Notes: generated from the letters alone by a model not told the origin. Shown: positions 7,891 through 17,044, numbered from the stretch's first letter. The stretch is DNA of 64,000 nt from Actinomyces sp. oral taxon 170 str. F0386 (GCF_000195595.1 NZ_GL882511.1:62001-126000); one strand, 5' to 3'. A program made the numbers and translations.

Positions 7891-9627
7891 GTGCCCATCG
7901 AGGTCTCACCCCGCTGGCCCGGCCCCACCCGCCGCCAGGTCCTGGCCGGGGGCGCCGCCGGCCTCGCCTCGCTGCTGGCCGCCTCCGGTTGCTCCAGGAG
8001 CGCCGCCGGCCCACGTCTGCTGACGATCCCGCGCGAGGACATGGGCACCTTCACCCGCAACTTCAATCCCTTCACCACCAACAGCGCCCCCATGACCGGG
8101 CAGGCGATCTACGAGCCCCTCCTCATCGTCAATCCCCTCAGCGGCGAGATCACCCCCTGGCTCGCCGAGTCCTGGGCCATGTCCGACGACGCCGCCTCCC
8201 TCACCTTCCACCTGCGCCCCGGCGTGACCTGGTCCGACGGCAGGCCCCTGGTCGCCAAGGACGTCGTCACCACCTTCGCCGTCCACCGCGCCGTCGCCGG
8301 CGGCTACGACTATCTCGACTCCGTCACCGCCAACAACGCCACCGCCGTCACCCTCACCTTCACCCGCCCCAACTCTGTCGCCCTGCAGGAGCTCGGCAGC
8401 CAGCTCATCGCCCCCGACCACGTGTGGTCCGCCATCTCCGAGCCCGCCAAGTACCCCAACCCCGCCCCCATCGCCACCGGCCCCTTCACCAAGGTCACCA
8501 GCTTCCAGACCCAGTCCTTCGACCTCATGCCCAACCCCACCTACTGGGGCAGTAACCATCAGGGCGACGACGCCAGCGCCTCCGGTGATGACCCCACCGG
8601 CACCCCCAGCACCGGCCACACCGCCGACCACACCTCGCTCCCCGGCATCCGCATGCTGGCCTTCGCCGGCAACGACAGTGCCAACCTGGCCGCCGTCAGC
8701 GGCGACGTCGACTGGGCGCCCCAGTACATGGCCGACATCCAGACCGCCTACATCGACAAGGACCCCGCCCACCGCCACTACTGGTTCCCCGGCGCCGACT
8801 CCACCATCCAGTGGACCCTCAACACCACCAAGGCCCCCTACAACGACCCCGCCTTCCGCAAGGCCCTCAGCCAGGCCATCGACCGCAAGACCATCTGCGC
8901 CACCGGCATGTCCGGCTATGCCCAGCCCGCCGACCCCACCGGCCTGGGGGAGGGCTTCCGGGCCTGGAAGGACCCGGCCGTGGCCGCCCTGCCGCTGTGC
9001 ACCTATGACAAGGCCGCCGCCACCGCCGCCCTCGACGCCGCCGGCTACCGGCTGGGGGCCGACTCCAAGCGCATGGACCTGAACGGCAAGCCGTTGGCCC
9101 TGACGATCCAGGTGGGTTCGACGTCGTCGGACTGGCTCAGTGTCGCCCGGATCATTGTCCAGAACCTCGCCGACATCGGCATCAGTGCCACCGTCGACTC
9201 ACCGGACTGGACCGAGGTCACCGCCGCCCTGGAGACCGGTACCTTCGAGACCGCCGTGTGCTGGTCCTCCCTGGGCGCCACCCCGTACACCTACTACGAG
9301 GCGACCATGAGCACCCAGAAGGTCAAGCCCATCGGCACCCACGCCCTGGAGAACTACCACCGCTTCGGTGACGAGCAGGCCACCGCCCTGCTCGGCCAGC
9401 TCGCCGCCACCACCGACCAGGCCCGCCAGATCGAGATCTGCCACCAGATCCAGCAGCGCTACGCCGACCAGCTCCCCGTCATCCCCCTGTTCCCCGGGCC
9501 TGTCTGGGGTGCCTACACCGACGAGCACTTCACCGGCTGGCCCAGCCAGGACAACCCCTACGCCTCACTGAGCACCCGTGCCGCCACCACCGTCCTGGTC
9601 CTCAACTCCCTTCGGCCCCGCGCCTGA
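7891..9627 (+). CDS. ABC transporter substrate-binding lipoprotein (SBP_bac_5, oligopeptide/nickel type)
   Basis: 578-residue extracytoplasmic binding protein. The N-terminus has a twin-arginine motif (TRRQVLAGG) and a lipobox ending in Cys34 (LLAASGC), indicating a Tat-exported, lipid-anchored protein. Residues about 75-480 follow the family-5 architecture: a YEPLL/LAESW segment followed by SLTFHLRPGVTWSDGRPL, the signature of peptide-binding DppA/OppA proteins. A Ser/Thr/Asp/Gly-rich insert near residues 225-250 is not typical. The GTG start has an AAAGGA site. It heads an operon with a permease and a fused permease-ATPase-ATPase. Substrate could be peptides, nickel or a sugar. Confidence 0.9.
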   Translation: MPIEVSPRWPGPTRRQVLAGGAAGLASLLAASGCSRSAAGPRLLTIPREDMGTFTRNFNPFTTNSAPMTGQAIYEPLLIVNPLSGEITPWLAESWAMSDDAASLTFHLRPGVTWSDGRPLVAKDVVTTFAVHRAVAGGYDYLDSVTANNATAVTLTFTRPNSVALQELGSQLIAPDHVWSAISEPAKYPNPAPIATGPFTKVTSFQTQSFDLMPNPTYWGSNHQGDDASASGDDPTGTPSTGHTADHTSLPGIRMLAFAGNDSANLAAVSGDVDWAPQYMADIQTAYIDKDPAHRHYWFPGADSTIQWTLNTTKAPYNDPAFRKALSQAIDRKTICATGMSGYAQPADPTGLGEGFRAWKDPAVAALPLCTYDKAAATAALDAAGYRLGADSKRMDLNGKPLALTIQVGSTSSDWLSVARIIVQNLADIGISATVDSPDWTEVTAALETGTFETAVCWSSLGATPYTYYEATMSTQKVKPIGTHALENYHRFGDEQATALLGQLAATTDQARQIEICHQIQQRYADQLPVIPLFPGPVWGAYTDEHFTGWPSQDNPYASLSTRAATTVLVLNSLRPRA

Positions 9628-9647
9628 GCCGTCGTCTCAGGGCCCTC

Positions 9648-9665
9648 GCCCCGCACCGGCGGGGC
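9648..9665 (+). terminator. Short GC hairpin between binding-protein and permease genes
   Basis: GCCCCGC (9648-9654) and GCGGGGC (9659-9665) form a 7-bp stem with a 4-nt loop and no T-tract. In ABC operons such an intercistronic hairpin often attenuates or stabilises RNA so that the binding protein exceeds the membrane components; that role is inferred. Confidence 0.3.
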
Positions 9666-9776
9666 CGCGCGCGACTACCGGGCTCTCAGCCGAAGCGGGG
9701 ACACTGTCCCGGGCGGTCGGCCGAGCCGCCCGCAGCAACCTACCGCTCATGCCCGGGAAGGAGGGGACACACACCG

Positions 9777-10772
9777 GTGGCCTACATCCTCAAGCGCCTG
9801 GGCTACTACCTCCTGGCCTTCTGGGCCTCGATCACCCTCAACTTCCTCCTGCCCCGGCTCATGCCCGGCGACCCCGTCTCACGCATGCTCGCCCGCTCCG
9901 GCGCCCGCCTCACCGAGACACAGGCCCTCCAGCTGCGCCGGCTGCTCGGGCTCGACGACGCACCCCTGTGGCAGCAGTACCTCGGGTACCTCCGATCCGT
10001 CCTCACCGGGGACCTGGGCGTGTCCATCTCCCGGTTCCCGGCCCCCGTCAGTGAGGTCATCGGCAGCCAGATCGGCTGGACCATCCTGCTGGGCGGCGTC
10101 GCCCTGGTCATCGCTGCGCTGGCCGGCAGCCTGCTGGGGATCCTGGCAGCCTGGCGGCGCGGGGGAGCGGCCGACTCGGTCCTCGTACCCCTCCTGGTCC
10201 TCCTGGGCTCCTTCCCCTACTTCTGGTTGGCCATGGGCGCCCTCTACGTCCTGGGCCTGGAGCTGGGTTGGTTCCCGCTGCGCCACGCCTACACGGCCGG
10301 GAGCGTCGTCGACTGGTCCAGCCCGGTCTTCCTGGCCGACGTCGCCCAGCACCTCGCGCTTCCGGCCCTCACCATCGTGGCGGTCTCCCTGGGCGGCTGG
10401 GCCCTGGGGACGCGCAACACGATGATCGCCACCGCCTCCCAGGACTACATCCTCCTGGCCGAGGCCAAGGGGCTCACGCGCTCGCGGATCATGCTGCGCT
10501 ACGCCGCCCGCAACGCCATGCTGCCCACAGTGACCAACATCGGCATGTCGTTCGGCTTCATCGTCGGCGGCTCGATGCTCACCGAGGTCGTCTTCGCCTA
10601 CCCAGGCATCGGCTACCAGCTCTTCAGTGCCGTGGGTGCCCTGGACTACCCGCTCATGCAGGGCATCTTCCTGACCATCACCGCCGCCGTCCTGGCCGCG
10701 AACCTCCTGGTGGACCTCGTCTACGTCCGCCTCGACCCCCGCGTGCGCGCCGGCGGTCCGGGGGAGACATGA
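9777..10772 (+). CDS. ABC transporter permease, DppB/OppB type
   Basis: 331-residue inner-membrane permease with six predicted helices. The EAA-loop region contacting the ATPase is seen in AEAKGLTRSRIMLRYAARNA (residues about 228-247), and the terminal YPLMQGIFLTITAAVLAANL segment closely matches the DppB family. The GTG start is supported by AAGGAGGGG about 10 nt upstream. The stop overlaps the ATG of the downstream fusion gene (ATGA), implying coupled synthesis. It acts with the substrate-binding lipoprotein upstream as half of the membrane channel; the other half is part of the fusion. Confidence 0.92.
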   Translation: MAYILKRLGYYLLAFWASITLNFLLPRLMPGDPVSRMLARSGARLTETQALQLRRLLGLDDAPLWQQYLGYLRSVLTGDLGVSISRFPAPVSEVIGSQIGWTILLGGVALVIAALAGSLLGILAAWRRGGAADSVLVPLLVLLGSFPYFWLAMGALYVLGLELGWFPLRHAYTAGSVVDWSSPVFLADVAQHLALPALTIVAVSLGGWALGTRNTMIATASQDYILLAEAKGLTRSRIMLRYAARNAMLPTVTNIGMSFGFIVGGSMLTEVVFAYPGIGYQLFSAVGALDYPLMQGIFLTITAAVLAANLLVDLVYVRLDPRVRAGGPGET

Positions 10773-13312
10773 GACCGATCCGACGGCGCAGCAGCCCCCT
10801 GACCGACCTGCTCGCCTCCCTGATCGGCTCCCGACGGGCCCGGGCCGGGGCGGGGATCCTCGCTCTGCTCGTCATCGCGGCACTCCTGGCTCCCGTCGTC
10901 AGCCCCGGCGACCCCGCCCGCATCACGGACGCGCCGGCCGCCGCCCCGAGCCCCGCCCACTGGCTCGGCGTGACGCCCAAGGGGCAGGACGTGCTCGCCA
11001 TGACCCTGTGGGGCGCCCGCTCCTCCCTGGCCGTGGGCCTGGGCGCCGGAGTCCTGGCGACCCTCGTGGCCCTCGTCGTCGGCCTGGCCTCGGCCTACGC
11101 GGGGCGCGCGGTCGATGGCCTGCTGTCCGTGGTCACCAACGTCTTCCTCCTGCTGCCGGGGCTGCCGCTGCTCGTCGTCCTGGCCGCCTACATGCCGCCG
11201 GGGTGGGCCAGTACTCTCATCGTCCTCGTCATCACCGGCTGGGCCGGGGCCGCCCGCGTCCTGCGCGCCCAGGCCATGAGCCTGCGCGGCACGGACTTCG
11301 TTGAGGCCGCCATCGTCAACGGGGAGCGGCCGGTGCGGGTCATGGTGGGGGAGATGCTGCCCAATATGGCCTCGGTCGTCATGTCCACGCTGCTGGGCTG
11401 CGTCAACGCCGCCATCGGCGCCCAGGCCGGGCTCGAGTTCCTAGGACTGGGCCCCTCCGGCTCCGTGTCCTGGGGCACCAACCTCTACTGGGCCGCCACC
11501 GACGGCGCACTCATGACTGGACGCTGGTGGACCTTCGTGCCCTCTGGCCTCGCCATCGCGCTGGTCGCCTACGCCCTGGCCCTCATCAACGCCGGTGTTG
11601 ACGAGGCCACCAACCCCCGTCTGCGCCGCGTCGATCTCGGGGAGCCTGACAGGCGGCGACCCCCGACTCGACCTGTCGAGCCGGACAGCGGTGACCGCGC
11701 CGTCCCTGAGCCGGTCCTGCACATCGAGGACCTGAGCGTCGAGTACGACGCCGGTGAGCGCTCCGGCGCAGGTGGCCGCGTCGTCGGCGTCGACCGGTTC
11801 AGCCTCACTGTAGGGCGCGGTGAGGTGGTGGGCCTGGCCGGTCCCTCCGGCTGTGGCAAGACGACGGTCGCAGCCGCGATCATGCGGCTCCTGGGTCCCA
11901 CGGCGCGCATCACCGGTGGCCGCATCACGGTGAGCGGGTGCGACGTGCCGGCCCTGGAGACGGGCGAGCTGCGCCGGCTGCGCTGGCGGGAGGTCGCCAT
12001 CGTCCCCCAAGCCGCCATGAACGCCCTCAACCCCGTCATCACCATCGGCGAGCAGATCGCTGACATCCTCACCACCCACGAGGGCCTGCGACGCCGCCCC
12101 GCACTTGAGCGCGCCGCCGAGCTGCTCGACGCTGTCCGCGTCCCGACCGGCCGCCTGCGCTCCCACCCCCACCAGCTCTCCGGCGGGCAGCGCCAGCGCG
12201 TCGTCATCGCCATGGCCCTGGCGCTGAAGCCCCGTCTGCTCATCCTGGACGAGCCGACCACGGCCCTCGACGTCGTCGTCCAGCGCGAGATCATGGAGCT
12301 GGTCCTCGACCTCAGGGCGCGTCTGGGCTTCTCCGTCCTGCTCATCACCCATGACCTGTCCCTCATGGCCGGCACCTGCGACCGCATCGGTGTCATGGAG
12401 GCGGGCCGCCTCGTGGAGGAAGGACCGGCCGCCAGTGTCCTCGGGTCTCCTTTCCACCCGGCCACAAGGGCTCTTGTCGCCGGGCTGCCGGGCCGTCCCG
12501 GCCCCGGCCACAGAACGGAGGCGCCGGCCGAGCCGATCCTTGAGGTCGAGGGACTGTGCAAGGACTTCCCCGCCGGGGGACTGCTCTCACGGCGCAGTAT
12601 CCGTGCGCTCGACGGCGTCGACCTGACTCTGAACCGCGGCGAGATCCTCGCCCTGGTGGGGCGGACCGGCTCGGGCAAGTCGACGCTCGCCCGCATCATC
12701 TCGCGCCTGGAGAGCCCCACCGCCGGGCGTCTCCTCCTGGACGGGCGCGACGTTCTGGCCAGCGAGCCGCACCGAGCCTCACAGCGATACCGCAACCGGG
12801 TGCAGATGGTCTTCCAGGATCCCTTCGCCTCCCTCAATCCCGCCCGTACCGTAGGGCACACGCTGGGGCGGGCCCTCGCCCTGCACCGGAGCGTGTCGGA
12901 ATCCGACGGGGGAGCCGCCGAGCTGCTGGACGTCGTCGGCCTGGAGCCCGGCTTAGTGGGGGCGCGCCCCCACGAGCTCTCCGGCGGGCAGCGTCAACGC
13001 GTGGCCATCGCCCGGGCCCTGGCCCGTGAGCCCGAGGTGCTGGTGGCCGACGAGCCCACCTCGATGCTGGATGCCCCGCTGCGCGCCGGCATCCTCGACC
13101 TGCTGGCACAGCTGCGTGACGAACGGGGCCTGTCCATCCTCTACATCACTCACGACCTGGCCTCGGCCCGCTACCTCGCCGACACGACGGCGGTGCTTCA
13201 GACGGGCCGCCTCGTGGAGACCGGCCCCACGGCCGAGCTCATGGAGCACCCCACCCACCCCTGTACCCGGCTCCTCCTGGGCTCGGCGTTGGTAAGTCAG
13301 CGTGAGGCCTAG
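10769..13312 (+). CDS. Fused ABC permease (DppC-like) - ATPase (DppD-like) - ATPase (DppF-like)
   Basis: 847-residue single polypeptide replacing what are normally three proteins. Residues 1-285 are a DppC-type permease with an N-terminal helix and the coupling loop VEAAIVNGERPVRVMVGEML. Residues about 318-565 form the first ATPase: Walker A GPSGCGKT (358-365), signature LSGGQRQ (470-476), Walker B LILDEPT (491-497). Residues about 590-842 form the second: GRTGSGKS (631-638), LSGGQRQ (737-743), VADEPTS (759-765). A short Pro/Arg/Asp-rich linker joins permease and ATPase. Reading frame and all motifs are intact, so this is a true fusion rather than a broken gene. The start overlaps the upstream permease stop. 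Substrate is unassigned. Confidence 0.93.
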   Translation: MRPIRRRSSPLTDLLASLIGSRRARAGAGILALLVIAALLAPVVSPGDPARITDAPAAAPSPAHWLGVTPKGQDVLAMTLWGARSSLAVGLGAGVLATLVALVVGLASAYAGRAVDGLLSVVTNVFLLLPGLPLLVVLAAYMPPGWASTLIVLVITGWAGAARVLRAQAMSLRGTDFVEAAIVNGERPVRVMVGEMLPNMASVVMSTLLGCVNAAIGAQAGLEFLGLGPSGSVSWGTNLYWAATDGALMTGRWWTFVPSGLAIALVAYALALINAGVDEATNPRLRRVDLGEPDRRRPPTRPVEPDSGDRAVPEPVLHIEDLSVEYDAGERSGAGGRVVGVDRFSLTVGRGEVVGLAGPSGCGKTTVAAAIMRLLGPTARITGGRITVSGCDVPALETGELRRLRWREVAIVPQAAMNALNPVITIGEQIADILTTHEGLRRRPALERAAELLDAVRVPTGRLRSHPHQLSGGQRQRVVIAMALALKPRLLILDEPTTALDVVVQREIMELVLDLRARLGFSVLLITHDLSLMAGTCDRIGVMEAGRLVEEGPAASVLGSPFHPATRALVAGLPGRPGPGHRTEAPAEPILEVEGLCKDFPAGGLLSRRSIRALDGVDLTLNRGEILALVGRTGSGKSTLARIISRLESPTAGRLLLDGRDVLASEPHRASQRYRNRVQMVFQDPFASLNPARTVGHTLGRALALHRSVSESDGGAAELLDVVGLEPGLVGARPHELSGGQRQRVAIARALAREPEVLVADEPTSMLDAPLRAGILDLLAQLRDERGLSILYITHDLASARYLADTTAVLQTGRLVETGPTAELMEHPTHPCTRLLLGSALVSQREA

Positions 13313-13337
13313 CGGCTATGACTTGTACCATAGGACG

Positions 13338-13658
13338 ATGAGCATGATGACGGCTGAGACGGCCGCCCTTCGGCGGACGATTGACGAGCATCGGCAGGAG
13401 TTGGTCGAGGTACTGCACCAGTACGGTGCTAGTAACCCGCGCCTGTTCGGCTCAGTTGCTCGAGGTGATGCGACGGAGAACAGTGACATCGATGTCATCG
13501 TCGATCTCAATGCTGGTGGAGGCAGCGTGCTATTGCGCCTCGGTGGTATCACTGAGGGCTTCCGACAAGCGCTCAATCATCCGGTTGACGTGGTCTCCTC
13601 CGAGATCTTGCGAGACTCGGTTCACTCCACCGCCATGACTGATGCAGTAGCTCTATGA
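13338..13658 (+). CDS. mntA: MNT-type nucleotidyltransferase antitoxin (MntA-like)
   Basis: 106-residue minimal nucleotidyltransferase. The GSVARG (38-43) and SDID (49-52) motifs are the metal-binding G-S-x9-D-x-D core of pol-beta nucleotidyltransferases. In MntA/HepT (type VII) systems this protein AMPylates and silences the HEPN toxin. The ATG follows a TAGGACG sequence; other ATGs occur within four codons. Its stop overlaps the ATG of the downstream hepT remnant (ATGA), the standard antitoxin-toxin order. The antitoxin looks intact although the toxin is broken. Confidence 0.85.
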   Translation: MSMMTAETAALRRTIDEHRQELVEVLHQYGASNPRLFGSVARGDATENSDIDVIVDLNAGGGSVLLRLGGITEGFRQALNHPVDVVSSEILRDSVHSTAMTDAVAL

Positions 13659-13953
13659 CTCGTCCTGAGACAGAACGGATCGCAGACATCCTGGCGGCAA
13701 TTCAGGCGTGCCGTACCTATCGTCCTTTTCTGGAGGAGGCGGACTCGCGTCTGGCGGAGATGGCGCTGGATGCAGTACTGCGCGACATCCTGAGGTGGAC
13801 TGGCGAGCCGTCGTCGGAATGCGGCATGTTCTGGTTCATCAGTACTTCGACATCAACGTGTCTGTAGTCCTCGATGTCGTGGACCAGGAGCTCACACCCT
13901 TCGAAGAAGCTCTGATCAAAGCCAGACGTGCGGAAGGGGGAAGTCCTAACTGA
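13655..13953 (+). pseudogene. hepT: HepT-like HEPN toxin, frameshifted by internal deletion
   Basis: The N-terminal part (MTRPETERIADILAAIQACR to AEMALDAVLRD) matches HepT/DUF86 proteins, but that frame runs to an early stop at 13867. The C-terminal part (RHPEVDWRAVVGMRHVLVHQ onward) continues in another frame to 13953 and contains RHVLVH, the HEPN R-x4-H RNase motif. The two halves meet at GCGCGAC (13780-13786), which can be read as the end of the first part (V-L-R-D) or the start of the second (A-R-H-P). This suggests a deletion between two 7-bp direct repeats that removed roughly 20 codons and shifted the frame. The catalytic motif is therefore untranslated from the native start. Confidence 0.8.
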
Positions 13954-14020
13954 GTAGATCGACACGATGCGATCCACTGGCCAGGATCCCACTAGCCAGT
14001 AAGGAAACTGCCTCAGCGGC

Positions 14021-15004
14021 TCACTGGTTGGCATGCAGCGCGGAGTTCAGCTCGATGCCCTTGCCGCCGCGGGCCAGCGCCTCGACGGCACCGGACTGGG
14101 AGTTGCGGCGGAACAGGACGTTGGAGGCACCGGCCAGCTCGCGGGCCGAGACCACGCGCGGCTCCTTGAACAGGCCGTGGCTTCCGGGCACCACGCCACC
14201 CTGCGGCATGAGCGAGACCTTCGTACCGGCCGTCAGGTACAGGCCCGCCTCGACGACGCAGTCGTCACCCAACGGGATCCCCAGACCCGAGTTGGCACCC
14301 AGCAGGCAGCGCTCGCCCAGCGCCACCCGCTGGCGTCCACCGCCCGAGAGCATGCCCATCGTGGAAGCGCCGCCTCCGACGTCGGAGCCGTCACCGATGA
14401 CAACGCCCTGCGAGACGCGGCCCTCGACCATGGAACGCCCCAGCGTCCCGGCGTTGTAGTTGACGAAGCCGGCGTGCATGACCGTGGTGCCCTCGGAGAG
14501 GTAGGCGCCCAGTCTCACGTTCGCGGCGTTGCCGATGCGTACGCCCGAGGGCAGGACGTAGTCGGTCATACGGGGGAACTTGTCCACCGAGTGCACCTGG
14601 ACGGGGCGGCCCACGGCGGCGCGAAGGCGCATGCGGGTGGTCTCGAAGTCCTCGGCGCGACAGGGACCGGCGGAGGTCCAGACCACGTTGGGCAGCCGGG
14701 AGAAGATTCCGTCCAGGTTGATGGTGTTGGGCTTGGCCAGTCGGTGGGACAGGGCGTGCAGGCGCAGATAGGCGCCGGCCACGGTCTGAGGGGCGTCGTC
14801 GAGGTCGGCCCAGGTGCGCACCACGGTGGTGTGCACGCCCCGGGCCTCGTCGCGACGCTCCATGGCGCTCAGGGTCCCCAGGAGATCGGCGTGCCCGTCC
14901 TCGGGCTCGTCGCCGAGGACCGGGCGGGGGTACCACACGTCAAGGGTGTTGCCGTCGTCGGTCACGGTCGCCAGACCGAGACCCCATGCGCTGCGAGTCG
15001 TCAT
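14021..15004 (-). CDS. dapD: 2,3,4,5-Tetrahydropyridine-2,6-dicarboxylate N-succinyltransferase (actinobacterial type)
   Basis: 327-residue enzyme of the succinylase branch of lysine/meso-diaminopimelate synthesis; it transfers succinyl from succinyl-CoA to tetrahydrodipicolinate. The N-terminal ~120 residues are the actinobacterial DapD domain ([20 protein letters not shown]); the C-terminal part is a left-handed beta-helix of hexapeptide repeats ([40 protein letters not shown]) and ends in a C-terminal extension typical of the trimer. The ATG is preferred over an in-frame GTG 9 nt upstream because a TAGGGT -10 lies 7 nt before the ATG, suggesting a leaderless message. It is divergent from a histidine phosphatase. 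Confidence 0.93.
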   Translation of the reverse strand: MTTRSAWGLGLATVTDDGNTLDVWYPRPVLGDEPEDGHADLLGTLSAMERRDEARGVHTTVVRTWADLDDAPQTVAGAYLRLHALSHRLAKPNTINLDGIFSRLPNVVWTSAGPCRAEDFETTRMRLRAAVGRPVQVHSVDKFPRMTDYVLPSGVRIGNAANVRLGAYLSEGTTVMHAGFVNYNAGTLGRSMVEGRVSQGVVIGDGSDVGGGASTMGMLSGGGRQRVALGERCLLGANSGLGIPLGDDCVVEAGLYLTAGTKVSLMPQGGVVPGSHGLFKEPRVVSARELAGASNVLFRRNSQSGAVEALARGGKGIELNSALHANQ

Positions 15005-15011
15005 GCGGAAC

Positions 15012-15059
15012 ACCCTACGGGACCCGGTGGCTGACCGTCGCCGGAGAGCGTGCGAGAAT
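15012..15059. promoter_or_regulatory. Divergent leaderless promoters for dapD and histidine phosphatase
   Basis: The 61 bp between the two starts hold both promoters. Plus strand: CTGACC (15031-15036), 17-bp spacer, GAGAAT (15054-15059), then 6 nt to the ATG at 15066. Minus strand: TAGGGT (15017-15012), then 7 nt to the dapD ATG. Both spacings put the transcription start at the first codon. Confidence 0.55.
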
Positions 15060-15065
15060 CACCGC

Positions 15066-15791
15066 ATGGCGCGCACGACGATCCACCTCATGCGGCACGG
15101 CGAGGTGCACAACCCCGAGGGCATCCTCTACGGCCGCCTGCCCGGCTACCACCTCTCGGCCCTGGGCCACCAGATGGCCCAGCAGGTCGCCGACGTCCTG
15201 TCCGCCTCCGGCCACGACATCACCCGGGTCACCACCTCGCCCCTGGAGCGGGCCCGCGAGTCCGGAGCCCCCACCGCCGCAGCCTTCGGCCTGGCGCCGA
15301 CGATGGACCCCCGGCTCATCGAGGCCGGCAACAGCTTCGAGGGCGTCGCCGTCAACCGCAACCGCTGGAGCCTGGCCCACCCCGCCTACTGGTCCAGCTA
15401 CGTCAACCCGCTGCGCCCCTCCTGGGGGGAGCCCTACCGCGAGATCGTCGAGCGCATGCGCGGCGCCGTCGTCTCCGCGCTCGACGCTGCCGAGGGCCAC
15501 GAGGCGCTCCTCGTCTCCCACCAGCTGCCCATCTGGTCGCTGCGCCTCTTCCTGGAGGGGCGCCCGCTGGCCCACGACCCGCGCCGACGCCAGTGCGCTC
15601 TTGCCTCCTTGACCTCACTGACCTTCGAAGGCCGCACCCTGGTGGGGCTGGCCTACTGGGAGCCCGCCGGGGACCTGCTGCGCCAGGCCCTCGACATGGT
15701 GCCCGGTGCCTCCGCCGCCCAGGCCGCCGTCGGCCTTTCTCTCCGCGCCGACAGCGACAACAGCACCGCCAGCACCGAGGCGGCGCGGTGA
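15066..15791 (+). CDS. Histidine phosphatase family protein (phosphoglycerate-mutase-like)
   Basis: 241-residue cytoplasmic enzyme. MRHGEV near residue 9 is the RHG motif that provides the phosphorylated histidine; EAGNSFEG and SHQLPIWSLRLFLEG supply the other catalytic acid and histidine regions. Family members include broad phosphatases and cofactor-dependent mutases; the C-terminal variant seen here resembles actinobacterial proteins found next to cytochrome c maturation and menaquinone genes (for example in mycobacteria), so it is probably a phosphatase rather than a glycolytic mutase. The last 40 residues are Ala/Ser-rich and disordered. The start is leaderless by spacing, and the stop overlaps the next GTG (GTGA). 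Confidence 0.85.
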   Translation: MARTTIHLMRHGEVHNPEGILYGRLPGYHLSALGHQMAQQVADVLSASGHDITRVTTSPLERARESGAPTAAAFGLAPTMDPRLIEAGNSFEGVAVNRNRWSLAHPAYWSSYVNPLRPSWGEPYREIVERMRGAVVSALDAAEGHEALLVSHQLPIWSLRLFLEGRPLAHDPRRRQCALASLTSLTFEGRTLVGLAYWEPAGDLLRQALDMVPGASAAQAAVGLSLRADSDNSTASTEAAR

Positions 15792-16570
15792 CCCAGCAGC
15801 CGCCCTCGCGGCCGGCCGGCGGTGAGCTGGTGCGCACCGGCAGCCAGATCGCCACGTCCGGTGAGGTCATCCGACCCGGCCGCCCGCGTCCCACCCCGCG
15901 TCGGCCATGGACCGGGCAGGACTTCGTGTGGTGGCACACCGCCGCCGTCCTGACCGCCACCCGCCAGGGCCGGCGTCCCAACCCGGTCTCGCCCACCATC
16001 GACCCCGTGCGCCCCACCCTGGGATCCGGCGAGGTCATGCTGGCCACCTGCGACGCCGAGCTGCTCCTGTGGCGGCGCGGTGACGCCACCTACAACCCCT
16101 CCCGAGGTTTCTTCCTGGCCGGTGGACCGGTCGGCCTGGCCCTGACGGCCGCCTTCTTCGGCGGGCAGGCCTACCTCAACCACCGGCGTCGTCGCGCCGC
16201 CGAGGCCGACGCCGTCGAGAAGTGGCGCCACCTGGCAGGAGCCCGGCTGACCGTCTCCACCCACGGCATCTACCTGGGCACGGGGGAGGGCGTCATGCCC
16301 ATCTCCTACGCAGACGTCCAGGAGGTCCGGCTCACCGCTACCGGCGAGATCGTCATCGCCGCCGCCAACGCCTCCGGCTCGGTGCGTCTCAAGATCCGCG
16401 CCCAGTGGGCCGAGCTCGTCCTCATCCTGTGGGCGGTGCGCTACATGCCCGAGCACCCCCAGATCGTGGGGCGCACCTGGATCCCCGGCGACTGGCTCAT
16501 CCACGCCGCCGCCCACGGCTACGACGTCGACACCGCCCCCTGGCCCCGGGCGCGGACAGCCCTGCCCTGA
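15788..16570 (+). CDS. Hypothetical membrane-anchored protein
   Basis: 260 residues, unrecognised family. Residues 1-45 are Pro/Arg-rich and disordered; a single hydrophobic helix lies near residues 108-128 (FFLAGGPVGLALTAAFFGGQ), followed by basic RRRRAAEAD. The C-terminal part (LTVSTHGIYLGTGEGVMPIS, VRLKIRAQWAELVLILWAV) looks like a small beta-rich, PH-like domain. The short signature LKIRAxW recurs in the unrelated-looking gene at 21664-22617. Translation is coupled to the upstream phosphatase by a GTGA overlap, which suggests a shared task. Function unknown. Confidence 0.75.
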   Translation: MTQQPPSRPAGGELVRTGSQIATSGEVIRPGRPRPTPRRPWTGQDFVWWHTAAVLTATRQGRRPNPVSPTIDPVRPTLGSGEVMLATCDAELLLWRRGDATYNPSRGFFLAGGPVGLALTAAFFGGQAYLNHRRRRAAEADAVEKWRHLAGARLTVSTHGIYLGTGEGVMPISYADVQEVRLTATGEIVIAAANASGSVRLKIRAQWAELVLILWAVRYMPEHPQIVGRTWIPGDWLIHAAAHGYDVDTAPWPRARTALP

Positions 16571-16606
16571 GATCCCCGAGACCGTCCGCGTCCGGGTGCC
16601 TCGGTC

Positions 16607-17044
16607 TCAGTGCTGGTCGGTACCCGAGCGGTCGGAGTCGCCCGCCTCCCCGGCATCGGGCTCCTCGGCGTCATTGCCGGCATCACCGCTGCTGGCGGAC
16701 TCCTTCGGGTGGTGCTTACGACGGCGGATGTCCTGCTCCAGGTCCCGCAGGAACTCCGGGTCGTCGTCGGGAGCCATGGGCCGGGCCCGCTGCGGGCGAC
16801 GGAAGATCGTCCCCTCCTTGGACGACCACACGGTGGGCTCCACATAGCCGCCGCGCTCCTCAGCGGCCTTGACCCGCGAGACGATGATCCAGGCGATCGG
16901 ACCGATGGTCGGGAACAGCACGATGAGGGTGATCCACAGGAACTTCGGCATCCGCGCCGGCATGCTCTCCTCCGGCGTGCGCGCGCAGTCCAGCAGGGCG
17001 TACAGCGTCAGGGCGAGCACCAGGACGATGAGGACGATACGCAT
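16607..17044 (-). CDS. PLDc_N-domain small membrane protein
   Basis: 145 residues. Two transmembrane helices (residues 1-20 and about 35-58) frame a DCARTPEESMPARMPKFLWI loop, matching the PLDc_N family named for the N-terminus of cardiolipin synthases but also found alone in actinobacteria beside menaquinone genes. The C-terminal half is charged and disordered (Asp/Glu/Ser-rich). No catalytic HKD motif is present, so it is not a phospholipase. The ATG is 6 nt after a TAGGGT -10, a probable leaderless start. Role unknown. Confidence 0.75.
   Translation of the reverse strand: MRIVLIVLVLALTLYALLDCARTPEESMPARMPKFLWITLIVLFPTIGPIAWIIVSRVKAAEERGGYVEPTVWSSKEGTIFRRPQRARPMAPDDDPEFLRDLEQDIRRRKHHPKESASSGDAGNDAEEPDAGEAGDSDRSGTDQH

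Noticed and set aside
13976-14000. Terminator between hepT remnant and dapD
   Set aside because: Only a 6-bp stem with a 13-nt loop and no T-tract.
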